Origin: an uncultured Bacteroidota bacterium
GTDB taxonomy: Bacteria > Bacteroidota > Bacteroidia > Bacteroidales > UBA932
Direction: 5' to 3'
Length of the DNA stretch: 64,000 nt
Assembly: GCA_937901965.1 (NCBI GenBank)
Contig: CALGSW010000001.1
Coordinates: 1-64,000, forward strand
Under the pieces are notes generated by a model. The model was not told the origin of the DNA, did no database searches, and worked only from the letters and a program-made list of their open reading frames with translations. Every line of letters starts with the position of its first letter. Positions within the stretch are counted from its first letter, which is position 1. Positions 52,108 through 60,828 of this stretch are shown piece by piece. The position numbers and the translations under genes were made by a program.

Positions 52108-53127
52108 CTATTTGCTGTTGTTTTTGTATGCTTTAATCATTCTTGGAATTACCTCTGTAAAATCTCCTGTTATTGTATAGTCGGCAATTTGATTAATAGG
52201 AGCTGATGAGTCAGTATTAATTGATATTACCATGGCTGATTGATCCATCCCTGCAGTGTGCTGAATTTGCCCGGATATACCAACTGCAATGTATAATTTA
52301 GGTCTGACAGTCACGCCTGTTTGACCAATCTGCCTTGCATGGTCAGCAAATCCTGCGTCAACAGCAGCTCTGGAGGCACCAACTTCACCGCCAATCACCC
52401 GTGCTAATTCAAATAATAACTCAAAATTCTCTTTTGAACCTACTCCAAATCCACCTGCTACGATAATTGAAGATGATTTTATATCTATTTTTCTCTCTTC
52501 AATGTGTCTTTCAATAATTTTAACCACAAAATGAGTGTCATTCAATATTTTATCAACATCAATTCTTGATATCACACATTCTGTTGGTCTTGAGAGTGGC
52601 TCACTCTTCATAACTCCCTCTCTCACAGTTGCCATTTGTGGTCTGTGATCTGGATTTATGATTGTAGCTATTATATTTCCTCCAAATGCTGGTCTTATCT
52701 GATATAAAAGATTTTCATATGTTTTTGATGCTTTATTATCAGTATGAGAGCCTATTTCAAGAGATGTACAATCTGCTGTTAAACCGCTGTTAAGGGCACC
52801 TGATACCCTTGGAGCAAGGTCCCTGCCTATACTGGTCGCTCCAAACAAAACAATTTGAGGATTTTCATTCTTAATTACTGAAATTGCAATTTCAGAAAAT
52901 GGAAGTGTAAGATAGTTTATTAGCCTTTTATCTTCTGCCAGGTGGACTTTAGAGGCTCCAAACTCAGATAACTCTCCAACTAACTTCTCAACTTTGTATC
53001 CTATAAGTAGTGCCTCAACTTTGCATCCTAACTGAAAAGAGAGTGCTCTGGCTTTAGTAAGCAATTCTAAACTTACGTCACATACCTTTCCGTTTTCTGT
53101 TTCAATATATACTATAATGTTATTCAT
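52108..53127 (-). CDS. etfA: Electron transfer flavoprotein, alpha subunit
   Basis: 339 residues. The C-terminal FAD domain is diagnostic: VGASRAAVDAGFADHARQIGQTG, then VRPKLYIAVGISGQIQHTAGM and SINTDSSAPINQIADY. The N-terminal domain is the alpha/beta fold shared with EtfB. It lies 17 bp after etfB and 2 bp before the dehydrogenase gene, forming a functional electron-transfer unit. Confidence 0.95.
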   Translation of the reverse strand: MNNIIVYIETENGKVCDVSLELLTKARALSFQLGCKVEALLIGYKVEKLVGELSEFGASKVHLAEDKRLINYLTLPFSEIAISVIKNENPQIVLFGATSIGRDLAPRVSGALNSGLTADCTSLEIGSHTDNKASKTYENLLYQIRPAFGGNIIATIINPDHRPQMATVREGVMKSEPLSRPTECVISRIDVDKILNDTHFVVKIIERHIEERKIDIKSSSIIVAGGFGVGSKENFELLFELARVIGGEVGASRAAVDAGFADHARQIGQTGVTVRPKLYIAVGISGQIQHTAGMDQSAMVISINTDSSAPINQIADYTITGDFTEVIPRMIKAYKNNSK

Positions 53128-53144
53128 CTTTTTTTATTTATATA

Positions 53145-54020
53145 TTAACCAATTGTATGTGAGGATATTAATTCTTTCATCAAAAAGTCCATATCCTGAA
53201 CAGATGAAGTTAACAATTTAGCCTCCTTAGCCTGGAAAACAATATTTTCAATTTTCTTAACTTTAGTAGGTGAGCCTGAGAGTCCGTAATTATTTTCATC
53301 TCCGCCAATATCACTGACACCCCATTCTTCAATCTTTAGGTATTCCATTGTGTAAAGTGGCAAGTAAGAATTGTGCTCGTTATCATGCTCTTCAGAAGAG
53401 GTTCTTGCATGTTTGTATTTCATAAGAAACTTTGCATTTCTCGGACGACATTCCGGAGCGGTAGCGTGAACTGTAATAACAACAGGCAAAGCCGATTCAA
53501 CAGTTTCAACTCCTCTTTCCAGCCTTCTTTTAACAGTAATTTTACTTTTAGTGATATCAATTACCTCTTCTGCATAGGTTATCTGTGGCAGATCTAACTT
53601 TTGAGCAACCTGTGGTCCCACCTGTGCAGTATCCCCATCAATTGCCTGTCTTCCGGCAAAAATCAAATCTGGATTCATTTTCCTTAAAGCCATTGATATA
53701 GCATATGAAGTAGCAAGGGTGTCTGCTCCGGCAAACTTCCTGTCGGTTAAGAGAATACCTCCATCAGCTCCTCTGAAAAGGCCCTCTCTTATTATGTCGG
53801 CTGCCCTGCCCGGACCCATAGTTAGTAATAATACCTTACTCTCAGGGTATTTATCCTTAATTCTGAGAGCTTGTTCCAGAGCGTTCATGTCCTCCGGATT
53901 AAAAATAGCTGGAAGAACCGCTCTGTTAACAGTTCCATCTTCCTTCATTGCATTTTTGCCAACATTTCTGGTATCTGGCACCTGTTTTGCCAGAACAACA
54001 ATTTTAAATGCTTTTGTCAT
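53145..54020 (-). CDS. etfB: Electron transfer flavoprotein, beta subunit
   Basis: 291 residues, with VVLAKQVPDTRN at the N-terminus, NPEDMNALEQALRIKD and the AMP/FAD-binding loop FAGRQAIDGDTAQVGPQVAQKLDLPQ. The C-terminal arm that wraps EtfA is present. Whether this ETF is a simple carrier or a bifurcating type cannot be decided from the motifs I can see; a second FAD in EtfB would be needed. Confidence 0.94.
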   Translation of the reverse strand: MTKAFKIVVLAKQVPDTRNVGKNAMKEDGTVNRAVLPAIFNPEDMNALEQALRIKDKYPESKVLLLTMGPGRAADIIREGLFRGADGGILLTDRKFAGADTLATSYAISMALRKMNPDLIFAGRQAIDGDTAQVGPQVAQKLDLPQITYAEEVIDITKSKITVKRRLERGVETVESALPVVITVHATAPECRPRNAKFLMKYKHARTSSEEHDNEHNSYLPLYTMEYLKIEEWGVSDIGGDENNYGLSGSPTKVKKIENIVFQAKEAKLLTSSVQDMDFLMKELISSHTIG

Positions 54021-54038
54021 ACTTGTTTGTTATTGTTA

Positions 54039-54347
54039 TCAGGCTTCAGCTGGATTATTGCCGAAAGCCAAGGGAATAGCCCCGTCTTCGTTTGTATGAA
54101 TTGTTATTTCACCAAACTGGTCTTCAAATTTGCTTATATTATCCTGAAGTGCAATCAGTAACCTTTTTGCATTTTCTGCAGTCATTATTATTCTGCTGTC
54201 AACCTTGGGTTTAGGTACTCCGGGCATCATCCGGATAAAATCAATTATAAATTCACTACTGGAATGTGTAATTATTGCAAGATTTGAGTATGATCCCTGA
54301 GATACCTCAGCACTCAATTCTATATTTAGCTCATTTTCAGCGGTCAT
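54039..54347 (-). CDS. DUF3467 protein
   Basis: 102 residues from the ATG at 54347, chosen because the -7 element lies at 54373-54381, downstream of the more distal in-frame ATG at 54395. Family motifs are visible: AEVSQGSYSNLAIITHSSSEF, MPGVPKPKVDSRIIMT and the helix AENAKRLLIALQDNISKFE. Function unknown. The gene starts the operon with etfB, etfA and the dehydrogenase (18 bp before etfB); the link is positional only. Confidence 0.88.
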   Translation of the reverse strand: MTAENELNIELSAEVSQGSYSNLAIITHSSSEFIIDFIRMMPGVPKPKVDSRIIMTAENAKRLLIALQDNISKFEDQFGEITIHTNEDGAIPLAFGNNPAEA

Positions 54348-54372
54348 ATCTGTTAGTGTAATTAAGTGGTAC

Positions 54373-54381
54373 GCAAATATA
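54373..54381 (-). promoter_or_regulatory. -7 promoter element of the DUF3467/ETF operon
   Basis: Minus strand TATATTTGC, an exact TAnnTTTGC match, 25 bp before the DUF3467 ATG. Confidence 0.7.
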
Positions 54382-54394
54382 AGATAAAAATTCA

Positions 54395-54403
54395 TACATT
54401 TGC
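54395..54403 (+). promoter_or_regulatory. -7 promoter element of valS
   Basis: TACATTTGC, an exact TAnnTTTGC match, 25 bp before the valS ATG. With the minus-strand element at 54373 it forms a compact divergent promoter; the elements are 13 bp apart and point away from each other. Confidence 0.7.
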
Positions 54404-54428
54404 GGATTGTTAAATGATATAATATTTT

Positions 54429-57080
54429 ATGGAGATTCCTGCAAAATACGACCCATCGGGGACAGAAGATAAGTGGTATTCATATTGGCTACGTAATAAA
54501 ATGTTTCATTCTGAGCCAGATGAGAGAGAACCTTACACTATAGTTATCCCTCCGCCAAATGTCACCGGAGTTCTTCATATGGGACACATGTTGAACAACA
54601 CAATTCAGGATGTTCTTGTTAGAAGGGCAAGGATGATGGGCAAAAATGCATGCTGGGTTCCAGGTACAGATCACGCTTCAATAGCAACTGAAGCAAAAGT
54701 TGTAGCAAAGCTAAAGTCTGAAGGGATTGAAAAAACAGATATTACCAGAGATGAGTTCCTGACTCACGCATGGGAATGGAAGGAAAAGCACGGAGGAATA
54801 ATTCTGGAACAGCTTAAGAAACTTGGTGCTTCATGCGACTGGGACAGAACAAAATTTACAATGGATCCGGAATTGTCAAATGGTGTAATTAATACTTTTA
54901 TTCACTACTACAAAAAAGGTTTAATATACCGGGGAGTAAGGATGGTTAACTGGGACCCTGAAGGACAAACGGCAGTCAGTGATGAAGAGGTAATTCGTAA
55001 AGAGACAAAATCAAAGTTGTACTACCTGAAATATTTTATTTCTGACAAGGGGAAACCATCTGATAATTATATTGTTGTTGCCACTACAAGGCCTGAGACA
55101 ATTATGGCCGACGCAGCTGTATGTATCCATCCTGAAGATGTAAGATATTCGTCACTTAAAGGTAAGAGTGTTTTCATTCCTTTAATCAATAAAGAAATCC
55201 CTATTATTGAAGATGACTATGTAACAATGGATTTTGGTACTGGTTGCCTAAAAATTACTCCGGCTCATGATATTAATGATTATGAAATTGGACTCAGACA
55301 CAGGCTTCCTGTTACAGATATCATAGATAAGTGGGGAAAACTCAATGAAGAAGCAATAATTCTTGTAGGCACAGAAAGATTTGAGGCACGCAAAAGAATT
55401 GTTAAAATGCTTGAAGAGCAAGGGCATTTAGATAAAGTGGAGGATTATACATCCCAAATAGGATATTCGGAAAGAACAAACGCTGTTATAGAGCCAAGGT
55501 TATCTCTTCAATGGTTTATGAAGATGGACGAGGCTGCTTCAAAAGCTCTGACTTATATTGAAGAGGATAAGATTAAACTTATTCCGGATAAGTTTAAAAA
55601 CACTTACAGGCACTGGATGGAGAATGTCAAAGACTGGTGCATTTCCAGACAATTATGGTGGGGACAAAGAATTCCTGCCTGGTATTTGCCGGACGGCAGA
55701 TATGTTGTAGCCTCTGATAAATCATCGGCTATGGAAGAAGCCAGAAAAATTGATTCAAACATAACTGAAGATTTACTTGTTCAGGACCCGGATGTCTTAG
55801 ATACATGGTTCTCATCATGGTTATGGCCAATTTCTGTATTTGATCCTACAAAACCAGGATTTCCAGAAAAAACGCCAAACAGAGATTTGGCTTATTACTA
55901 TCCAACCAACGACTTAGTAACAGCCCCGGAGATACTTTTCTTCTGGGTAGCCAGGATGATAATGGCTGGTGATGAATTTTGCGGTAAAATCCCATTCAAA
56001 AATGTTTACCTGACAGGAATTGTAAGAGATAAACTAGGGCGAAAAATGTCTAAATCTCTTGGTAATTCTCCTGATCCGCTTGAATTAATTAAAACCCATG
56101 GTGCAGATGGAGTTAGAGTTGGAATGTTATTATGCAGCAGCGCCGGAAATGACATCTTGTTTGATGAAAGTCAGGTTGAACAAGGCAGAAATTTCTCCAA
56201 CAAGATATGGAATGCGTACAGACTAGTGTCCGGCTGGAAATACAATGATGAGGCAGTACAAAACGAAAAATCTGCCGGAGCTGTGAAATGGTTTGACAAT
56301 CTCTTATCTCAAACAATTGAGACTATTGATGATCATTTCTCAAAATTCAGAATTTCAGATGCGCTCATGGCATTATATAAACTATTCTGGGATGATTTCT
56401 GTTCCTGGTATCTGGAAATTATTAAGCCTGGAAGAGATGAAGAGATGGATGCAAAAACATACGCAGCTACACAAGAATTTTTTGATAAACTTCTTAAACT
56501 CTTACATCCCTTCATGCCTTTTATAACTGAGGAGTTGTGGCAAAATATATATCCCAGAACAGACAAAGAGAGTATTATGCTGGCTATGATGCCAACAGCA
56601 TCTGAATATGATAACAAATACATATCAATTGCAGAACAGTGCAAGGAGGCAGTTGTAAATATTAGAAATATCAGGCAATCAAGAAATATCTCTCCAAAGG
56701 AGCCACTTAATCTTTATGTTAATCAAGGCGTTATACCTAAAGAGTTAATCTCTTTTATTAAAAAAATGGCAAATATTGATATAGTACTACCATTTTCTTC
56801 AAAAGAGAGCAGTATATCCGGTGCATCTTTTATGGTAGATACTGTTGAGTTTTTTATACCTCTTGAAACTTATGTAGATAAAGAGGAGGAACTCAAAAAA
56901 ATTGAGGCCGAGATTCAGAGACTTGAGGGTTTTTTAAATAGTGTAAATAAAAAATTATCAAACACAAGATTTGTAGAGAGTGCGCCAAAAGAAGTTGTTG
57001 AAATGGAATTCAGAAAACAAACGGATGCACAGACAAAAATTGAGAAGCTCAATAAATCAAGGGAAGATCTTATTAAATAA
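54429..57080 (+). CDS. valS: Valyl-tRNA synthetase
   Basis: 883 residues, class I synthetase of the valine type. The HIGH-type motif is LHMGHML (about 49-55) preceded by PPPNVTG, the KMSKS motif is at about 539-543 (RKMSKSLGN), and a large editing domain lies between with TTRPETIMAD and GTGCLKITPAHD. The anticodon domain is followed by a C-terminal coiled-coil arm (about 815-883). Length and motifs are complete. It heads a run of eight + strand genes with very short spacers. Confidence 0.98.
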   Translation: MEIPAKYDPSGTEDKWYSYWLRNKMFHSEPDEREPYTIVIPPPNVTGVLHMGHMLNNTIQDVLVRRARMMGKNACWVPGTDHASIATEAKVVAKLKSEGIEKTDITRDEFLTHAWEWKEKHGGIILEQLKKLGASCDWDRTKFTMDPELSNGVINTFIHYYKKGLIYRGVRMVNWDPEGQTAVSDEEVIRKETKSKLYYLKYFISDKGKPSDNYIVVATTRPETIMADAAVCIHPEDVRYSSLKGKSVFIPLINKEIPIIEDDYVTMDFGTGCLKITPAHDINDYEIGLRHRLPVTDIIDKWGKLNEEAIILVGTERFEARKRIVKMLEEQGHLDKVEDYTSQIGYSERTNAVIEPRLSLQWFMKMDEAASKALTYIEEDKIKLIPDKFKNTYRHWMENVKDWCISRQLWWGQRIPAWYLPDGRYVVASDKSSAMEEARKIDSNITEDLLVQDPDVLDTWFSSWLWPISVFDPTKPGFPEKTPNRDLAYYYPTNDLVTAPEILFFWVARMIMAGDEFCGKIPFKNVYLTGIVRDKLGRKMSKSLGNSPDPLELIKTHGADGVRVGMLLCSSAGNDILFDESQVEQGRNFSNKIWNAYRLVSGWKYNDEAVQNEKSAGAVKWFDNLLSQTIETIDDHFSKFRISDALMALYKLFWDDFCSWYLEIIKPGRDEEMDAKTYAATQEFFDKLLKLLHPFMPFITEELWQNIYPRTDKESIMLAMMPTASEYDNKYISIAEQCKEAVVNIRNIRQSRNISPKEPLNLYVNQGVIPKELISFIKKMANIDIVLPFSSKESSISGASFMVDTVEFFIPLETYVDKEEELKKIEAEIQRLEGFLNSVNKKLSNTRFVESAPKEVVEMEFRKQTDAQTKIEKLNKSREDLIK

Positions 57081-57082
57081 AG

Positions 57083-59443
57083 ATGATTTATAGGAGATCA
57101 ATAATTATGAGTATAACGCAGTTATTATTATTATCTGCATTATACTCATGTGAAAAGGTCTCTCAACTAAGCGATAATAACACAATCGTTGACTTATCAA
57201 TTGAAAATGTTGCACCGGAAGGTGTTGTTTTAAAAGAACCAATTATCAACGATAACAGTATTGAGATACCTGTTTTAGTTGGTAAATACCTTTTTCCGAT
57301 AAAGATTAAACCGGTTATAGGATTGGATGATAAAACGGCTAAGATTCTGGGTATACCGGATAGTGGGACATTGGAATTTGAATCATATACCTCCGTTAAA
57401 ACAATAAACATTGTATCTCAAAGCGGAATGACAAAAAGGTATGAGGTTAAACTAACATTATTACCAACAAAAGAGTCATCAGATATTCTATCATTTAAAA
57501 CTACTTCTGATTCCGGTAGTGGTTTAATAATTGCAAAAGACGGTTATCCGGATCCTACAAAATTATCTGTTACAATTTTTGCAATCAATTCATCATTCCC
57601 TTTAAAACTAAAACCTGAAATAAATGTATCAGAGGGTGCAACTATCTCAAACTGGACTGATGGCGAATTACTAACATTTACGTTACAAGGAGAAACAAAA
57701 AAATTAAATATACTCAGCGAAAGTGGAAGACAAGAGGAGTGGACAATTAATATAAAAAACGCAATAGGTGAAAATCTGGCTGACCAGGCTATATTATCTT
57801 CAATATCTGACAGGATGCACAATCCTTTTTCATCCTTGAATGTTAAAAGCGAAAAAGACAATATTACAATCGATACAGCTACGATATTGAGTGATAAGAG
57901 AGTAATCCAACTGTTTTATTCAAATTTTGATTCTCAATCAGATATCGCTGTTAAGTTTGAATTTGACCTTAACAGATATCTAACAAGTACTGGTTTTGTT
58001 GAAAATAATAAAATAATCCTATCATCAGTAACTGATACTGAATCGTTCTACGTTATAGATAATATAACAGGTATATATTCTGAATGGATGGTTACTCTGA
58101 GACCATCAGCAACTCTTTTTCAATTAACAGAGTTTTCATGGGGTACATTTAATTCTGTTAACGGAGACTTGCGTATTGGTCCTGCTGAAATTAACCATCA
58201 AAAGAGAGTTATTTGTATTCCTGTTTTAAACGAAGGAAAATTTCCATTAAAAATCAGTAATATAAAAATATCTTCTGAACAACCGGTTATTTCAAACATA
58301 CCTGATGAATATATATTTAATTCAGTTAAAGACGAATTGGCTTTTGACGTTTCACTTAATGGAATAAATGAAAGTTGGAAAGTCATATTTGAAGAGAGAT
58401 TCAAACCTCTCTCAGATAATGCTGATGTAATTCAGTTTGAAACCGGAAAACCTTCCTTTTCATATACAATTGACGAAGTGTATATTGAACCATCAACTAA
58501 TGAGATAGTAATCATTTCAGAACATTTCACAGAAAATTTATCCCTAAAGATTGCTCCCACTTTTCAAATCTCGGCCGGAGCAAAAGCTGAAGGATTAGTT
58601 TCGGGCGGTATTATTGAGCTTGAATGGGGAAAACCTTATCAGTTCAAAGTTAAGGCAGAAGATGGCACAACTAAATCATGGCAGATAAAAGTTATTCCAG
58701 CGCCACAAATACCGAATGCAGATATGGAAGAGTGGTGGTCTCATCCTCAATTTAAAACAATCAAAACAACTATTTATCCCAGTGATGGCTCCGGCTGGGA
58801 CAGTTCAAATAATCCAAATGTGACAGGTGTTATAAGGACACCCGGATATAACTCCCAATATGGTGCAATGATTAAAACCAGCCTTTCAACAATTAGCTTT
58901 GCAGACATAATAAAAGTCACATCGTTAACAGCCGGAAATCTTTTTCTTGGAAAATTCAAATACAGTACTTTTGCAGGAGATGTCTATAATCCATCTTCTA
59001 TGCTTGTTAAAGGAATCCCATACAATGGACTCAATTCTCCAAAACAATTAAAATTGATGTACAAGTACAAAAGAGGAGACGTACTTGTAAAGACTTCACC
59101 CAAGATCTCTTCTACAACTATTCCGGCATTTAACAAGGTTGAAAATCTTAATGGATATGATAGCGGAGAGGTAAGAGTTGAATTTTGGGGAAATGATAAT
59201 ACACAACTAAAGGCTTCAGGAATAGGGTTATTTGACCATGAAAAAGAGAGTTGGACAGAGTTTATAATTGAAATTACTCCAGCTTCTGCAAATAGTTTGA
59301 TAAAAACTAAGTTTATTAGTATATCTTTTACGTCCAGTATTAAAGGGTATGAATTTACAGGAGCTGATGGCAGCATATTGGAAGTAGACCAGTTAAGATT
59401 AGTGTATCATAAACCAGGAATAGGATCTTTAAGAGTAAAATAA
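57083..59443 (+). CDS. Large lipoprotein with tandem beta modules and a C-terminal PCMD domain
   Basis: 786 residues. The signal peptide MIYRRSIIMSITQLLLLS with lipobox LYSC (Cys23) supports the start at 57083; starting at the second Met (57107) would remove the basic region. The N-terminal two thirds are about five repeats of 85-110 residues, each ending in a segment like SGRQEEWTINIK, GIYSEWMVTLR, ESWKVIFE or TKSWQIKVIP. From about residue 542 (IPNADMEEWW) a PCMD-type putative carbohydrate-metabolism domain follows. No function is established for these proteins; a cell-surface glycan-related role is the usual guess. It follows valS by 2 bp. Confidence 0.7.
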   Translation: MIYRRSIIMSITQLLLLSALYSCEKVSQLSDNNTIVDLSIENVAPEGVVLKEPIINDNSIEIPVLVGKYLFPIKIKPVIGLDDKTAKILGIPDSGTLEFESYTSVKTINIVSQSGMTKRYEVKLTLLPTKESSDILSFKTTSDSGSGLIIAKDGYPDPTKLSVTIFAINSSFPLKLKPEINVSEGATISNWTDGELLTFTLQGETKKLNILSESGRQEEWTINIKNAIGENLADQAILSSISDRMHNPFSSLNVKSEKDNITIDTATILSDKRVIQLFYSNFDSQSDIAVKFEFDLNRYLTSTGFVENNKIILSSVTDTESFYVIDNITGIYSEWMVTLRPSATLFQLTEFSWGTFNSVNGDLRIGPAEINHQKRVICIPVLNEGKFPLKISNIKISSEQPVISNIPDEYIFNSVKDELAFDVSLNGINESWKVIFEERFKPLSDNADVIQFETGKPSFSYTIDEVYIEPSTNEIVIISEHFTENLSLKIAPTFQISAGAKAEGLVSGGIIELEWGKPYQFKVKAEDGTTKSWQIKVIPAPQIPNADMEEWWSHPQFKTIKTTIYPSDGSGWDSSNNPNVTGVIRTPGYNSQYGAMIKTSLSTISFADIIKVTSLTAGNLFLGKFKYSTFAGDVYNPSSMLVKGIPYNGLNSPKQLKLMYKYKRGDVLVKTSPKISSTTIPAFNKVENLNGYDSGEVRVEFWGNDNTQLKASGIGLFDHEKESWTEFIIEITPASANSLIKTKFISISFTSSIKGYEFTGADGSILEVDQLRLVYHKPGIGSLRVK

Positions 59444-59444
59444 T

Positions 59445-59858
59445 ATGTTTGTATCAGAAACCATACTAGAGGTTAGATATTATGAAACAGACCTGATGGG
59501 GATTGTTCACCACTCAAATTATATCAGGTATTTTGAGACAGCCAGAAGTAAAGCGCTCAAAGATCTGAGCCTCCCAATTAATAAAATTGAAGAACTTGGA
59601 ATTATGATGCCTGTCATTCATGTTGAGTGTGATTACAAAATACCAGTAAAAATGGGTGAGGAGATAAGAATTGTAAGTTCAATAAAAGATATTCCCAGAG
59701 TCAAAATAAAGATTGATTCAGATATTTTTAACTTTAAGGGAGAAAAAGTGGCAACAGGTAGCGTAACCCTTGGCTTCATACACTCACAAAGCCGAAAACC
59801 AACGAGAGCTCCTGGTTTTGTAATTGAAGTATTTGCACCATATTTTGAAAACGTTTAA
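59445..59858 (+). CDS. Acyl-CoA thioesterase, YbgC/4HBT family
   Basis: 137 residues of the hotdog fold. The YbgC-type N-terminus RYYETDLMGIVHHSNYIRYFETAR carries the conserved Asp/His catalytic region, though the usual Tyr-x-Asp-Thr-Asp is Tyr-Glu-Thr-Asp. It would hydrolyse small acyl-CoA substrates; the physiological one is not known. It is 1 bp after the PCMD gene and 11 bp before tatA. Confidence 0.88.
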   Translation: MFVSETILEVRYYETDLMGIVHHSNYIRYFETARSKALKDLSLPINKIEELGIMMPVIHVECDYKIPVKMGEEIRIVSSIKDIPRVKIKIDSDIFNFKGEKVATGSVTLGFIHSQSRKPTRAPGFVIEVFAPYFENV

Positions 59859-59869
59859 TAACAGATAAA

Positions 59870-60076
59870 ATGAACCATTTATTATTTCTAGGCTCAATTG
59901 GAGCAACCGAGATTATTATTATCGCACTTATTGTTGTACTACTCTTTGGTGGTAAAAAAATTCCGGAGCTTATGAAAGGGATAGGTAAAGGAGTAAAAAG
60001 CTTTAAAGATGGAGTAAAGGGTATTGAGGATGATATAAAAGCAAATGATACAGATAAGGAGCAAGATAAAAAGTGA
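59870..60076 (+). CDS. tatA: Sec-independent translocase protein TatA
   Basis: 68 residues: one N-terminal membrane helix (about 11-27, ATEIIIIALIVVLLFGG), the FGGKKIPELMKGIGKG hinge and amphipathic helix, and a charged tail. This is the pore-forming component of the Tat system. tatC overlaps its stop codon (GTGA), and no tatB is encoded nearby, as is usual in minimal TatAC systems. Confidence 0.93.
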   Translation: MNHLLFLGSIGATEIIIIALIVVLLFGGKKIPELMKGIGKGVKSFKDGVKGIEDDIKANDTDKEQDKK

Positions 60077-60828
60077 GTAACGAAATGACATTTTGGGACC
60101 ATTTAGACGAACTGCGAAAAGTTTTGTTCAGGTCTGTCATTGCTGTATTTGTACTGGCGATACCCATTTTTTTTGCTAAAGATATTTTATTTGGAGAAAT
60201 TATTTTCGCCCCCACAAAGTCTGATTTTATGCTTTACAGATGGATGGGAAGTACTTTTGGTGGCGATTTTAATCTGAACTTGATAAATATTGACCTTTCT
60301 GCGCAGTTTTTCATCCATATTTCAGTCTCATTAACTCTCTCTTTTATACTAGCAGTTCCTTACGTTCTATACCAATTCTGGACATTCATAAAGCCGGGGC
60401 TATATGAAAGTGAACAACGAGCTACAAGAAGGGCATTCTGGTTTGGTTCAGGGCTGTTTTTAACAGGTGTAGCTGTTGGTTATATTTTTGTTTTTCCACT
60501 AACACTCAGGTTTCTTGGCACATATCAGGTGAGTGAAGCTGTTCCAAACCAAATATCGTTACAATCTTATATTTCAATGTTTACAAGACTTATACTAATA
60601 ATGGGAATTGTATTTGAAATGCCTGCACTTGCCCTTATTCTTTCAAGAATTGGTTTAATCAGCAAAACTCTGTTAAAAAAATACAGAAAGCACGCTTTTA
60701 CAATTCTTTTAATAACAGCTGCTATTATAACACCAAGCGGGGATGCCTTTACTCTGGTTGTAGTAGCTGCTCCTCTATACCTTCTTTACGAATTCAGTAT
60801 ACTTATCTGCCGTGATATCAATAAATGA
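60073..60828 (+). CDS. tatC: Sec-independent translocase protein TatC
   Basis: 251 residues with six membrane helices, starting from a GTG at 60073 that overlaps the tatA stop; the start MSNEMTFWDHLDELRK matches the family. Signatures include FWDHLDELRK at the N-terminus and FGSGLFLTGVAVGYIFVFPL. It binds twin-arginine signal peptides and drives export of folded proteins. Its end overlaps the ABC-F gene by 17 bp. Confidence 0.95.
   Translation: MSNEMTFWDHLDELRKVLFRSVIAVFVLAIPIFFAKDILFGEIIFAPTKSDFMLYRWMGSTFGGDFNLNLINIDLSAQFFIHISVSLTLSFILAVPYVLYQFWTFIKPGLYESEQRATRRAFWFGSGLFLTGVAVGYIFVFPLTLRFLGTYQVSEAVPNQISLQSYISMFTRLILIMGIVFEMPALALILSRIGLISKTLLKKYRKHAFTILLITAAIITPSGDAFTLVVVAAPLYLLYEFSILICRDINK

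Noticed and set aside
53145..54020. Claim that the ETF is electron-bifurcating
   Set aside because: The sequence motifs I can read do not separate bifurcating from ordinary ETF, so no claim is made.
54347..54395. Longer start (ATG at 54395) for the DUF3467 gene
   Set aside because: The minus-strand -7 element at 54373-54381 lies inside that extension, and the added residues are hydrophobic and unlike the family.
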